DNA of 64,000 bases from Leptasterias polaris (lineage: Eukaryota > Echinodermata > Asteroidea > Forcipulatida > Asteriidae), in the NCBI GenBank assembly GCA_037783415.1, contig JAZGTN010000169.1, forward strand, positions 186,001 to 250,000. Reading direction: 5' to 3'. This document shows, piece after piece, positions 23,575-34,857 of the stretch. The translations under genes were made by a program, and so were the position numbers. Under the pieces are notes generated by a model, which saw only the letters and a list, made by a program, of their open reading frames with translations, made no database searches and had not been told where the DNA came from. Numbering within the stretch: position 1 is the stretch's first letter; each line of letters begins with the position of its first letter.

Positions 23575-23745
23575 CTGGGGGAATAGACTTGTGGACAAGT
23601 CGTTAAATGTCTGTCGCGGTGATAGCGGAACGGCTTTCTCGCAATATCCCGCGAGAGGGCTGCTCTGTGCGAGATTACTGCTCTCAAGACTGGTCACATT
23701 TACCGACTTGTGAAACCCGCTGGCGGTTTGTGCACGGCCTATGGC
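23575..23745. repeat. GTCGTTAA foldback repeat, copy 1
   Basis: Contains AGACTTGTGGACAAGTCGTT, CGCGAGAGGGC and TGTGAAACCCGCTGGCGG, mirrored in 25750-25925. Confidence 0.55.
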
Positions 23746-24649
23746 CACTTCAGCCGAATTTGTACGGACGCATCTGATTGGTCAATTTCGTTATATCTAT
23801 GAATATTCAAACTGTAGATGAATATTAAACATCAAATCCTGTACTGGATGGATTTTATGTTGCTTTGATCATGCACGATCAAAACCAAACACTGAGAGTG
23901 GTGAGAGTGAGAGTGATTGTGTTCATGAATATTTTGACACAAGAAAATACGTATTCAAATTATGGGTACAACTTGTAAATAATTACAAAAAATCGAACGT
24001 AAGATTTTATTTCAGAGAGTCCGAGCGTGTTTGACAGTGCACAGCGTGTGGGGACATGACGTAAAACACACGGGCAAATCGTGTAGCTGCATGCCATGGC
24101 GCGCAGAGTTTCTCTCGGCCGGGGCTCAGCACGACGGAAACCCCTACCCGGCCCTAGCTAGCATGCCAAGAGATAGCTGTACCTAGAAGCTCATGAACAT
24201 GTGGGAGGGGTAGGGAGCCAGACCACCAACTACCTTGTCATTGCGGGTTTGTTAGTCGGTAAACCTCGCTGATCGAATCCGCTGTTTTAAAATCGTTACG
24301 TTTCAATGTTCGGTGTACGTTCCTTTCCCCCGATTTGGAAATTAAATAAGATTGATGTCAATAAATAGGAAAACCACTCTTATATTGACGGTGCAATTAA
24401 GTTAAACAATTTGTGAGACAAAAACGAGCCCCCACCCCAAAAAAAAAAAACACACACAAAACCAGAGCCCCTGAAGGAACAGGTGAAAAATAAATTAAAA
24501 ATTAAAATGTGAAAACAAATTCTCACTCTGAATTTCTTTTTCCACTCTCGACACACAAAATTCCAACAAAGTCATTTTGTTTCCTCAAAATATTATTTAA
24601 TTCAATCAAAATATAATTTTGTCACATAAATTTTTTTTTTTTATTATTT

Positions 24650-25205
24650 GTAAACAAAGTTGTGTTTTTCTAGGTAGCAAAATAAATTTTTCCTAGAAAA
24701 TACGTTTTTGTTCCCTCGAACACGCCTTCTTTCACCCAAAATACGATTTTGTTACCCAGAAATACGCGTTTGTTCCCTGAAAGATACGCATTCGTTTCCT
24801 CGAAATATGATTTTGTTCGCACAAAATATAATTTTGTAAGCTCTAATTATATGCTTTCGTTCAATAAAAATTATTTTTTCCACCGAAAGGAGATTTCTTT
24901 CCCTGAAAACAAGCTTTCGATTCATCAAAATACGACTTTGAATTAGTTGCCCGAAACATACTTTCATTCGTCCGAAATATGCTTTCGTTCAATAAAAATA
25001 TGATTTTTTTCCCACCGAAAGAAGATTTCTTTCCCTAAAAACAAGCGTTCGTTTCATCAAAATACGACTTTGAATTAGTTGCCAGAAATATACGTTCATT
25101 CGTCCGAAATATGCTTTCGTTCCCTTAATATACGTTCCCGTTCCTTCGCAATGAGATTTTGTTCCCCAAAATTCCTAGATAGCTAGCTTTTGTTCCCTTA
25201 AGATA
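24650..25205. repeat. Nested tandem array of TACGCTTTCGTTCCC-type units
   Basis: Imperfect units of about 28 bp (AAATACGATTTTGTTCCC and variants). Within it a higher-order unit of about 128-132 bp restarts with ATGCTTTCGTTC at 24851, 24979 and 25111. Confidence 0.75.
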
Positions 25206-25249
25206 GCTTTCGAAGCCCTGTAGTCCAATCACACAAATTTGTTAAATTC

Positions 25250-25380
25250 CCTTGTGAGGGGCGACTATGAGAGGGGACGAGTTTGTTGTCAGGGGGCGAC
25301 TTTGCTAGGGGCGACTTTGTAGTTTGTGACTTTGTACATGTGTTTTTTGAAATTGGCGACTTTGCTAGGGGGGCGAGTTG
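25250..25380. repeat. GGGGCGACTTTG tandem motifs
   Basis: GGCGACTTTG or close variants occur six or so times in 130 bp. No coding signal. Confidence 0.6.
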
Positions 25381-25749
25381 ACTGGTTTTCGTGTCTGTTG
25401 TTTATACACACTTAATAACACAATCACTGTAGAACACATCGGGTTAAATGATTGGAGCGTATCAGTAACTATTCACGGTAGGCATTATTTATTTTTATGA
25501 GGCAAAACACACATCTTAAACAATTATTATAATAATGAATTTTAAGATAAGTTTACTTTATTTCTTTAGTTACTAAATTAATGAAGGAGTTAACACCCAC
25601 AAAACACACCCACAGATGTCTCAAGCGCAAGCATTTAGTACATTTACAGTAACTAAAATTAGTACTACCCTTAGATAAAATGGACTCGTCTTCATGATCG
25701 TCGCTACAGCAACCGTAATGTACACTGCGTTCGTACATGAATAAATGAA

Positions 25750-25925
25750 TACGAACCGCCGGCGGGTTTCACAAGTCGTTAATGACGAAGAGTCGGCAGC
25801 CAGCAACTTCGCGCGAGAGCAGTGATCTCGCGAGAACATTTTTTATTAGGCTACAGCACTACACGCGACTCCACTCACCGCGACCATCATTAACGACTTG
25901 TCAACAAGTCTATACACACACAGGT
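25750..25925. repeat. GTCGTTAA foldback repeat, copy 2
   Basis: Contains CCGCCGGCGGGTTTCACAAG, GCGCGAGAGCAGTGATCTCG and AACGACTTGTCAACAAGTCT, the reverse order of 23575-23745. Confidence 0.55.
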
Positions 25926-26216
25926 GGCATGGTCGACTCACGCTGCGGTTGCATCCGGACCCTGCGCCAGGCATGTGCAGGTGTTTCACACTTATGTTCA
26001 GTGTGTGAGAAAAACACGATGTCCACACACACAGATTCACGTGTAATTCCTCATCAGTGAATTAATAGTGGTCCACAAATGAAACAAAGTGTACGAGGTA
26101 CGGATTATTAGTAGCTTTTTGAAAAAAACTAATAGGTAGGGCCTATGTCATTAACTTTGTCTCTCCCTCATTTTTCCCCTTGATGTTTTTTATTTTTTAT
26201 TTTTTTTCTCAAGCAA

Positions 26217-26239
26217 AGGGGGGGGGGGGGGGGGGGGGC
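26217..26239 (+). repeat. Poly-G run
   Basis: About 21 G residues, followed by GCGTGCGCCCCCCACGCCCC, which can pair with it. Confidence 0.9.
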
Positions 26240-26552
26240 GTGCGCCCCCCACGCCCCCCCTGTATCCGCCCCTGAAACCAAATGTTGGGCACTAAAAAAA
26301 ACCAAATTTTCCCCGATGGCTAAAAATAAATTTAATCACAGATCATGCATTGCACCCACTTATTGCCCTCCACTCAGGAAAAACGCTGGTAAATGAATGC
26401 TTTTCAGCAGTGCAAAATTACATTAAAGATCAACATTTGCCCCTTAAATCTCAGATGCAGGGACATTTTACAAGATTGATGCTCAGACGTTGGAAATTTA
26501 CACCGGCGTATTAAGGGTGTTTTTATTTTGAGGGAGAATAACTCGACGGGCC

Positions 26553-26782
26553 TATAGATAGTTCCCAGTAGACGCCATCTTTACGGGCAAATCGCATTTT
26601 GGCTTGCAGGCGCGTCAAGCGCTCAAATTATTAACGCAGCCGCGTCATTCACTAACCAATCATGCAATGAGTTTTGTGAAATGTGCGCGTGCTGCACGCC
26701 GTTCTCACGCGTAACGCATGACTGTGTGTTCCAAATTGCCCGTAAAGATGGTCGATTTACGTCATATTGCAACCTATCTATA
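26553..26782. mobile_element. TATAGATAG miniature element, copy A
   Basis: 230 bp. Ends TATAGATAGTTCCCAG and CAACCTATCTATA; GCCATCTTTACGGGCAA near one end and TTGCCCGTAAAGATGG near the other form the inverted repeat. Its right end merges with ATAGACC copy 2. Confidence 0.85.
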
Positions 26783-26954
26783 GACCTTATGCATTGACGT
26801 CAACAAGCCGCTATCTTAGAGGTAAACTGATGATGAAACAATGGAAACGCGCTGATTTGTACGCGCGGCGCACAAGACTGGCCAATGAGCATCTTCCTTT
26901 TGACCTCTAGGTGAGGGCGCCCTACTCAAATGACGTCATATGCATAAGGTCTAT
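26780..26954. mobile_element. ATAGACC miniature element, copy 2
   Basis: 175 bp, opposite orientation to copy 1. Its left end overlaps the TATA terminus of the other element ending at 26782. AAGATAGCGGC replaces the usual AAGATGGCGGC. Confidence 0.9.
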
Positions 26955-26984
26955 TGGGACTCCCCATACCAAATTGAGAAGAGA

Positions 26985-27159
26985 ATAGACCTTATGCATT
27001 GACGTCACCAAGCCGCCATCTTAGAGGTAAACTGATGATGAAACAATGGAAACGCGCTGATTTGTACGCGCGGCGAACAGGATTGGCCAATGAACATCTT
27101 CCTTTTGACCTCTAAGCGAGGGCGCCCTACTCAAATGACGTCATATGCATAAGGTCTAT
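26985..27159. mobile_element. ATAGACC miniature element, copy 3
   Basis: 175 bp, same orientation as copy 2 and only 30 bp away from it. Both TGACGTCA palindromes and the AAGATGGCGGC motif are intact. Confidence 0.92.
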
Positions 27160-27404
27160 AAAAGTTCAAGAGTCAATGGATAATTTCCCCTTTACATTGT
27201 AAACAGCTGTGAGATTTCTGAGTATTTTTTTTGCACTGATATTCTATGGGAGTTTATTTAATGGGGTGCATCTAGAGGACGAATGGTGGTGAAGGTGGTG
27301 GATTTCTTTTTTCATACGTGTGGCTTACTGACACACACCACACAAAAGGACTGCCTAGTTATGTAAAATGTATCGTACATACTGTACGTATATCAAGCAT
27401 GTGT

Positions 27405-28087
27405 GATGTAGGCCACTCTGAGATGGGCTTTGCAATGGTATAAAACTTGTCAAAATCCAGTATTATCTGAGGGTGATTTGACCGTCTTTAGTGTGTTTTT
27501 CACTCTAGCTCTGTGTACAAAAATCCCGTTGAACATGCCTTTGAGGAGCATTCTGAGTATCCCCACTTATAGCCTTTTGTCAAGGCCTTCGTGGCTTGAA
27601 CAGCTTTGTAGAGCCACGATCCCAAGCGACTGAAATGGGAGACCACGCACGCGAGTGGCGAAGCGACTAGGGCCTTTTCCAACTTGTTTGCGGTTTCTTA
27701 TGTGTTTCTTTATTAATCTCGACTTTTGCTACCCAAAACGGTAGCAAAAGTCCAAACCAATCAGAAGCGCATAATGCACGTTTCATACTTCATGAATAAT
27801 TCATTAAAAAACCCGCAAACAAGTTGGAAAAGGCCCTCGTGATTTCGCCAGTCGGCTCGCGCGCGTGGTCTCTCGTTCCAGTCGCTCCGCTGTTTACAAA
27901 GCTGTCCAAGCCACGATGGCCTTGACAAAAGGCTACCCCACTTACTGTTCATTTCCGGTCTTAAGATGTGGCCGTAACGTTTTGATAACGTTTTGATTTT
28001 CGGATGGAGGAATATCCACGGATGAGTCAGGTGGAGAATATGTCTCTCTAGCATGTTTAGTTTAGGAGTTATTGTCAAACATTTTTT
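27405..28087. repeat. Dispersed repeat copy split by the foldback insertion
   Basis: Matches 28240-28530 (AAAACTTGTCAAAATCCAG, GATTTGACCGTCTTTAG, GTCTCTCTAGCATGTTTAG) once 27570-27935 and one CCCCACTTA are removed. Confidence 0.75.
27570..27935. mobile_element. Foldback element with 9-bp target duplication (Mutator-like)
   Basis: 366 bp with ends TAGCCTTTTGTCAAGGCC and GGCCTTGACAAAAGGCTA. Direct repeats CCCCACTTA flank it (27561-27569 and 27936-27944). Inside is a second inverted repeat, AGGGCCTTTTCCAACTTG and CAAGTTGGAAAAGGCCCT. A 9-bp duplication fits Mutator-type transposition; no coding part is present. Confidence 0.85.
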
Positions 28088-28089
28088 AT

Positions 28090-28530
28090 TTGATTTCAAA
28101 CCAGTATTCGGCAGGACATTACTTGGTAGTGTTAATAACGTAGCCCCAGTTGATTAATTTGGTGGTGGTAGTAACGCTACTTCCTGGCCGCTCGCCTCGC
28201 CTACAAAATCGTTACAGGAACGAAACTAAACCGAGGAGAGAGCCCTTGAGTTGGGATTTCCATTGGTACAAAACTTGTCAAAATCCAGAATTTTTCTGAG
28301 GCTGATTTGACCGTCTTTAGTTTGGTTTTCTCTGTAAGATTGCTGTGTGTACAAAAATTCCGTTGAACACGCTTTTGATAAGCCCTTTGAGTATTCCCAC
28401 TTCAATTTCGGTCTAAAGTTGTCACCAAAAGGCCATAATGTTTTGATTTTCGGATGGAGGAATATCCACGGATGAGTCGGGTACAAGTTATGTCTCTCTA
28501 GCATGTTTAGTTCAGGAGTTTTTCTCAAAC
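28090..28530. repeat. Dispersed repeat, uninterrupted copy
   Basis: Same blocks as 27405-28087 without the insertion; the empty site reads GAGTATTCCCACTTCAATTT (near 28390). The leading part also matches 22520-22735. Confidence 0.75.
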
Positions 28531-28744
28531 ATACGCTGATTTGATTTCAAACCATTATTACTTGCTTAACTTGGCACACTGAAAATCTCTCTGTTTTTCG
28601 AAAATCATTATTGATCATACTTTATTATTAGATTGAAAATACATGTAAAATTGCAAACCACATTGCAAACACTGGGATGTTAAATTGACACCGTAGTTGT
28701 CACATTATAAATACCGAATAAAGAATCAAATTTTACACTAAAGG

Positions 28745-29765
28745 GTGTTAAAATAACACTAATTTCTGCCAACACACAATGGTGTTATTTTAACACCCTG
28801 GTGTTGGTTTTGTTTTTCTCTTGGGTATCTATATGTGACAACACACATTGGTGTTATTCTAACACCCTGGTGTTGGTTTTGTTTTTCTCTTGGGTATCTC
28901 TATGTGACAACACACTTGGTGTTATTCTAACACACTGGTGTTGGTTTTGTTTTTTCTCTTGGGTATCTATATGTGACAACACACATTGGTGTTACTCTTA
29001 CACACTGGTGTTGGTTTTGTTTTTCTCTTGGGTATCTATATGTGACAACACACATGGTGTTATTCTAACACCCTGGTTTTGGTTTTGGTTTTCTCTTGGG
29101 TATCTATATGTGACATCACACATTGGTGATTCAAACACCCTGGTGATGGCTTTGTTCTTCTCTTGGGTATCTATATGTGACAACACACATGGTGTTATTC
29201 TAACACACAGGTGTTGGTTTTGTTTTTTTCTCTTGGGTATCTATATGTGACAACACACATTGGTGTTACTCTTACACACTGGTGTTGGTTTTGTTTTTAT
29301 CTTGGGTATCTATATGTGACATCACACATTAGTGATTCAAACACCCTGGTGATGGCTTTGTTTTTCTCTTGGGTATCTGTATATGACAACACACATGGTG
29401 TTATTCTAACACCCTGGTGTTGGTTTTGTTTTTCTCTTGCGTATCTATATGTGACAACACACATTGGTGTTATTCTAACTCCCTGGTGTTGGTTTTGTTT
29501 TTTCTCTTGGGTATCTATATGTGACAACACACATTGGTGTTATTCTTATACACCGGTGTTGGTTTTGTTTTTCTCTTGGGTATCTATATGTGACAACACA
29601 CATAGTGTTGTTCTAACACCCTGGTGTTGGTTTTGTTTTTTCTCTTGGATATCTAAATGTGACAAAACACGTTGGTGTTATACTAACACCCTGGTGTTGG
29701 TTTTGTTTTTCTCTTAGGTATCTGTATGTGACAACACACTTTGGTGTTATTCTTACACCCCAGTT
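28745..29765. repeat. Minisatellite, about 14 units of about 69 bp
   Basis: TATGTGACAACACACA recurs about every 69 bp (near 28833, 28904, 28974 and on to 29726). Each unit holds TCTCTTGGGTATCTATATG and two small palindromes, AACACCCTGGTGTT and AACACACATTGGTGTT. Long open frames through it in several frames are by-products of the repeat. Confidence 0.92.
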
Positions 29766-29864
29766 TTTGTAGTACATGGCAGAAATGTATTTTAACATGG
29801 GTACAGAAGTTTCTATGTCATAAATACTTGGATTATGTGGCAAACCCAGATTTTTGTTTTGCTG

Positions 29865-29945
29865 ATGCAGATTCTGAGTTAAAATCCATTTGACCCTAAA
29901 AAAGGTCAGGCCCGCTGGGACCCGGATTCGGGGTCAACTTTGATT
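29865..29945. repeat. GACCCGG repeat, short copy
   Basis: TTTGACCCTAAAAAAGGTCA, then GGGACCCGGATTCGGGGTCA, itself a hairpin. Confidence 0.6.
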
Positions 29946-30660
29946 TGGGAATGTTGAAATTTGTATTTTTTTTATGAATTCGATCAGAAAAACTTCTATT
30001 ATCTTAAGGTACTTCTTATCCTGCATTGAACAGTGGAACATGTTCGAGTACGTGGTTTTCTTTCTCACAAACGTAATAATGTAGACAGAAGATACAATTC
30101 ATGTGAGACATGAACATTCTATACTCAAACACATCTGAAACTGTACGATTTTTAATCAAAATGGCGGGTAGTGTGACTTTCCAGCAACTTAATTACGATC
30201 GATCATTACCGTTATTACTGTTGGCCATGGAGGAAACAAACAAATCAATAAATTGCCTTCCTTGGAAATTCTCTGTTCGTTGATCTCTTTTTGTTTTAAA
30301 CAGAAAGTCTCGTGTGGTGCTTATATAGCTGAAGTGGCAATACACTTATACAAGTCACTAAGATTTGGCTAGCTCATAATATTGTAAGCTAACTTTCAAA
30401 CAGTAAATAAATGGAAATTATGATATCGAACGTAGCTCTGCAAACCTTGTAGCAAAACAAAAAATGAAAACAAAGGAGCGCATGTGAGTTGGGATCCACG
30501 CCACTATAAAATCTGGCATGTGTATATCCAGTGTATCGACCGCATTGAAGGACACAATTGGCAGTTAGTATTAGAAAACTGATGATAGCCCTTTACAAGA
30601 AGGCCAAATAAAATTGGATGGAAGCACCTTGGTTGTGAGCCAGAGCAATGAGCTAATTTT

Positions 30661-30981
30661 ATGGAGGCGTATATGGAAACCGTCAATTTAAACTCTCGGC
30701 TCCTAAATGGAATTAAATGAGAAAAACAGTTTTGTATATGACATCCACTCGAGATGACGTTAATTTTATGAAGGCGTATATGGAAACCGTCAATTTAAAC
30801 TCTCGGCTCCTAAATGGAATTAAATGAGAAAAACAGTTTTGTATATGACATCCACTCGAGATGACGTTAATTTTATGAAGGCGTATATGGAAACCGTCAA
30901 TTTAAACTCTCGGCTCCTAAATGGAATTAAAAGAGAAAAACAGTTTTGTATATGACATCCACTCGAGATGACGTCAATCGA
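30661..30981. repeat. Three 107-bp tandem units upstream of lectin B
   Basis: Units start at 30661, 30768 and 30875 and are nearly identical (AAACCGTCAATTTAAACTC, TATATGACATCCACTCGAG). Units 1 and 2 end in ATGACGTTAA; unit 3 ends in the full palindrome TGACGTCA (30969-30976), about 95 bp before the lectin B start codon. Confidence 0.9.
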
Positions 30982-31069
30982 CGAGAGCCTTGCCATACTA
31001 TTTGATTCCACCCAAGCTACGTCTGTTGAATATTTTCAACGTCTCTTAAAATCAACAACTTGAAAAAGT

Positions 31070-31797
31070 ATGTCTGGAAAATGTCTTCGTGGGCTCTTTC
31101 TTTCTGTTTTGGTTTATGTTTCGGTTGTGCAATCAGTCAACGTGCACTGCCCACAAGGGTGGATGAGCTGGCTTGACTCGTGTTACATCCTGCTCACCGA
31201 GAAACTGGACTGGTTTCAAGCTGCAAGAGTGTGTGGGAGACCAAGCAGTGGTCTTATTGTGCCGAAATCTTTGGAAGAAAATCAGTTGATACATGAAATT
31301 CAGAAACTTGGATGTGTTGGTTACAGCTGTGGATTGTGGATTGGATGTCATCACATGGATGGACGATTGATATGCATAAACCATATGGAAACGTCATTGT
31401 TCACATACTGGTCCTATGATCAGCCTACTTTTGCGAATGAGTGTGTTTTCATGTCTAAAGTTGGAAAGGGTAGTTGGAAAGATAGGAAACCGTGCAGCAC
31501 CAAACAATCTGTAGTTTGTAAGATGCCTCGCCAAGTGCACGTCTACTCTCTCACGATGGCTTCAGATGGTCGCGTTAAACAGCAGTGCCTGCATCGCCAT
31601 GAGATCAAGAACATAACGGTGAAGTGAATGGAGTCATCAAGTGTGGTGCAGCGTGCTGGGCCGAGCCCCGATGCCGCTCCTTCAATCTCTGGAAGGGAGG
31701 TTCACCAAAGATCTGTCAACTCAACAATGCCACGATCCTTGAGTCGGATGAAAGTGATGCGATCTATGATGACGAGTGTGACCACTTTGAATTATGA
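31070..31797 (+). pseudogene. Lectin B: C-type lectin/PAN paralogue with frameshift
   Basis: Signal peptide (MSGKCLRGLFLSVLVYVSVV), then a C-type lectin domain (WMSWLDSCYILL to SVVCKM) with DQPT and WKD at the sites of the QPD and WND motifs, so it is closer to a sugar-binding form than lectin A. The frame stops at 31625-31627, at the start of the PAN-like domain. The cause is visible: GTGAA is repeated in tandem (31619-31623 and 31624-31628). Beyond it, the other frame from 31630 to the TGA at 31795-31797 is open and reads CGAACWAEPRCRSFNLW and further lectin-A-like residues. It could be a pseudogene, a recent or polymorphic allele, a sequencing error, or a gene that still makes a 185-aa lectin without the PAN domain. 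Confidence 0.8.
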
Positions 31798-33335
31798 TTT
31801 AGATCATGATCAATGAATATTAGTCATACGTTTTAAACTGTGTATTATTTCTGTGAAATTTTATTAACTTGTTCGGTTTATCTTGCTGCCGAGGTAATGT
31901 TAACTCTATAGTGGAGTCAGCGCCCTCTGTTAATTTTTTTGCGAAACTCGTCGCAGATAATCTCTTTATTAACCGTTGGAGATCCACTACGGAACTAAGG
32001 GTAGTTCTAAAGTAGGGGCCTACTCTAGTTCCACGTGTAATAATAGCAGTGAAACTGCAAATTCCGCACTGTTATTATACCAACGGTATGATTAATGCAA
32101 TAATAATAATGTTGAAAATTGTTCTCTGTGAATACGAACATTTTCAGCTTCACAAAATTGAGTTTGACTGACAAGATAAATCACCAACTTGGAAAGCTTG
32201 GAATAGTCATGTTGTCATTTACTCACTACTTAAAAACATATTGTCATTAGTTGAATGTTTCAGCTAGGTTAGTGACCTCTAAGACAAATAAATTGTATAC
32301 AAGTGGAAAAGAAGCCTAAGGATAGTTGTCTGGTTTATGATATAATGGACTAGGGAGCGTAGAATAAAAACAAAAAATTATGTTGCCGTAACCGTGCTGT
32401 TATTTTAAGGTCATACCGTTGCAGTCGTTTTTACCAAGAAAGGGATAGATGCCGTCCAGATGTACCTAAAGTCATTAATCTACAAGAATCCCTAAATGAC
32501 GTCATACCACCCAAGTGTTTCAGTGAATACCATCAGTGAAAATATGCAAATCAACCAATCAAACCTCAACATTATAATCACATGTCACACAACTCTCACC
32601 ATCAAGGCGGCTGCATAAAGCTTACGTGTATTAAAACCGACTCTTTTCGTTGACACATTTTTAGACTGGAGACGAATGGCACTCAAGAACAGCAATTACT
32701 TATTTATGCAAAACGACCGTAGAAGAATCAAGCCTGGCGCTGTGTCATAGGCGATGAAAGACCATCTGATGGATTCCATATGAATACAGGCACCGAGAAG
32801 GAGCTAAGATTATAACTCACACAGATTCGGTGAATTTATAACGAGAGATCGTCTGAGTACATGACCCCTTCACGATATCGAGTTGTACCTTCTCAGATCA
32901 TAGACACTATTAACTGACTCAGATCTAACAACACTGAGGTTAGTTCTCCTATAACAAACAGTGTCTCAAGAAATTCAAGTCCAAAGTTAGTCAATTAGTT
33001 CTAGTTTGTATTAATATTGTTTTTAAATAAATAGTCCACAGTTTATTCTGATTCTCCTTAAAAAAATAAGTCCAATAATCGTGAGTTTTTATCATTTTTT
33101 TAAAACAATTAGTCCACGTTTTGAGATGGCTGTTTATCTTTTATATTGGAAACTCGGGGTCGTATATAAACAGTCCAATATACTATACCTGTTGGAGATT
33201 TTTAAATGCCGCGCTTGCCCATTCCAGAAGAAATGGTGGAATTAGGAGGTGTCGAACGGTGATGACATCACCAGAGCATGCACCACCCCAAAACTGACCT
33301 CTTATCCGCCACACAACATTCATGATTTTGCTATT
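31798..33335. other. Intergenic after lectin B
   Basis: No coding signal. AATAAA near 32284 could end a lectin B transcript. A TGACGTCAT motif near 32497 may be a remnant of the ATAGACC family. Confidence 0.5.
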
Positions 33336-34164
33336 AATTCGTCACGCGTACCACGAAGTGACCTATCTGTCAAAATTAATATTTTTTTGCAAAACTGGTT
33401 TTATACAAATTATTAATATATACTCATTACTGTTAGTAATCAGCAAGTTTGAATACCTAAAACTTAATAGTTTCGTAATTACACTAATTAGTAACAACGA
33501 CTTGTCACTAGATTTGCCGTTTTGTATTTCCACGAAGTGACCTATCTCGATGCGCCACTTCACCAATGATATACAAAGCGTTACACACACAGTTCAGCGC
33601 GCGTGTGTGACATTTCGCATTTTCACGAAGTGACCTATCTGGAAGCGTAGTATTTTCACGAAGTGACCTATCGCGATAGGTCTCAATATGCAATGTGTGT
33701 GTACACAACGCGCGCGCTGCGGGGGCAATACTCGCTTTCATTTTCACGAAGTGACGTATGTATTTAGGACTGTATAGACCTTATGCATATGACGTCATTT
33801 GAGTAGGGCGCCCTCACCTAGAGGTCAAAAGGAAGATGCTCATTGGTCAGTCCTGTGCGCCGCGCGTACAAATCAGCGCGTTTCCATTGTTTCGTCATCA
33901 GTTTATCTCTAAGATGGCGGCTTGGTGACGTCAATGCATAAGGTCTATTACTAATTAAAATAGTTGCAAGAATGAAAACACTCTGACAGTTATGCTCGAA
34001 TAAAGTATTCAGCTTTATTTTTGTCTTAAAAATATGAAACAAACTTGTTAAGTATAACCCTGAGCAGCAGTTTGAAAATAGTGCAACTTCATTGCGATTT
34101 TCTCCAAACACGTTTTGGGGGGCTGTGAACAAGATAGGTCACTTCGCGGTACGCGTGACGAATT
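33336..34164. mobile_element. Inverted-repeat element carrying CACGAAGTGACCTATC repeats
   Basis: Ends AATTCGTCACGCGTACCACG and CGCGGTACGCGTGACGAATT; AATT may be the target duplication. CACGAAGTGACCTATC occurs at 33352, 33531, 33624 and 33657, with a variant at 33745; the inverted form is at 34133-34146. ATAGACC copy 4 is nested at 33774-33948. Confidence 0.8.
33774..33948. mobile_element. ATAGACC miniature element, copy 4, nested
   Basis: 175 bp inserted inside the inverted-repeat element 33336-34164. Internal motifs are intact. Confidence 0.92.
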
Positions 34165-34512
34165 GTTATCTTTATTTGCGTGTGGTTTTGTGTTAATCAC
34201 TTCTTGATTATGCTAATGAGACGCCCACATTATAATTATTATTTTAAATAATTCTGGTAACCTATTTCTAAACATTAATTGGTTTCTCTTTCTATTTCTG
34301 ATTTTTTTTTTTGTTGTCAGAAGTAATTTTCTGCTTCAGGCCGCAGCTTCCCTAGGACTATGACCAAAAAAAACAAGGCACATTTTCTGTGTTGACTTAG
34401 TTTTTTAGGGCCTTCACCCCGATTCGTCAATTTTACCTCGAGCGGAGAAAGGGGTTATAAATGCAGCCGCACTCGCAGACTGAGATGAAAGTAGAGGTGT
34501 TGTAAATTATAG

Positions 34513-34665
34513 TTATTGTTGTTGTTGTTGTTGTTGTTGTTGTTAATGTTGTTGTTGTTGTTGATGCTGCTGCTGTTGTTTTGTTTGTTGTTGTTGTTGT
34601 TTTTGTACATGTTGTTTTTGTTGTTGTGGTGGTGGTTGATGTTGTTGTTGTTGTTTTTAGCCTTG
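34513..34665 (+). repeat. (TTG)n imperfect microsatellite
   Basis: Broken TTG run with GCTGCTGCTG and TGGTGGTGG islands; translates to poly-Leu by chance. Confidence 0.95.
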
Positions 34666-34708
34666 TTACATATAAACTCTAATTCTAATGCATATGAATT
34701 AATTTGAT

Positions 34709-34857
34709 TGATTAGGTTGCCCTCAGCTAGAGGTAAAAAGAAGGTGTCTTATTGGCCCACCCAGTGCGTCGCGCGTACAAAGATTTGCATTTTCCATTGT
34801 TTTATCATCGTTTTAACTCAAAAGATGGCGGCGAGATGACGTCAATACATAATATAC
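34709..34857. mobile_element. ATAGACC miniature element, degraded copy
   Basis: Has the internal order of copy 1 (GCCCTCAGCTAGAGGT, CCATTGTTTTATCATCG, AAGATGGCGGC, TGACGTCAAT) but no left terminus and a decayed right one. Confidence 0.7.

Noticed and set aside
28801..29717. Long open frames with LVLFFSWVSICDN repeats
   Set aside because: They exist in several frames across the 69-bp minisatellite and shift frame between units; no start context or splice support.
28745..29765. CRISPR-like array
   Set aside because: Units are contiguous with no unique spacers, and the genome is eukaryotic.
34516..34707. Poly-leucine open frame
   Set aside because: TTG microsatellite.
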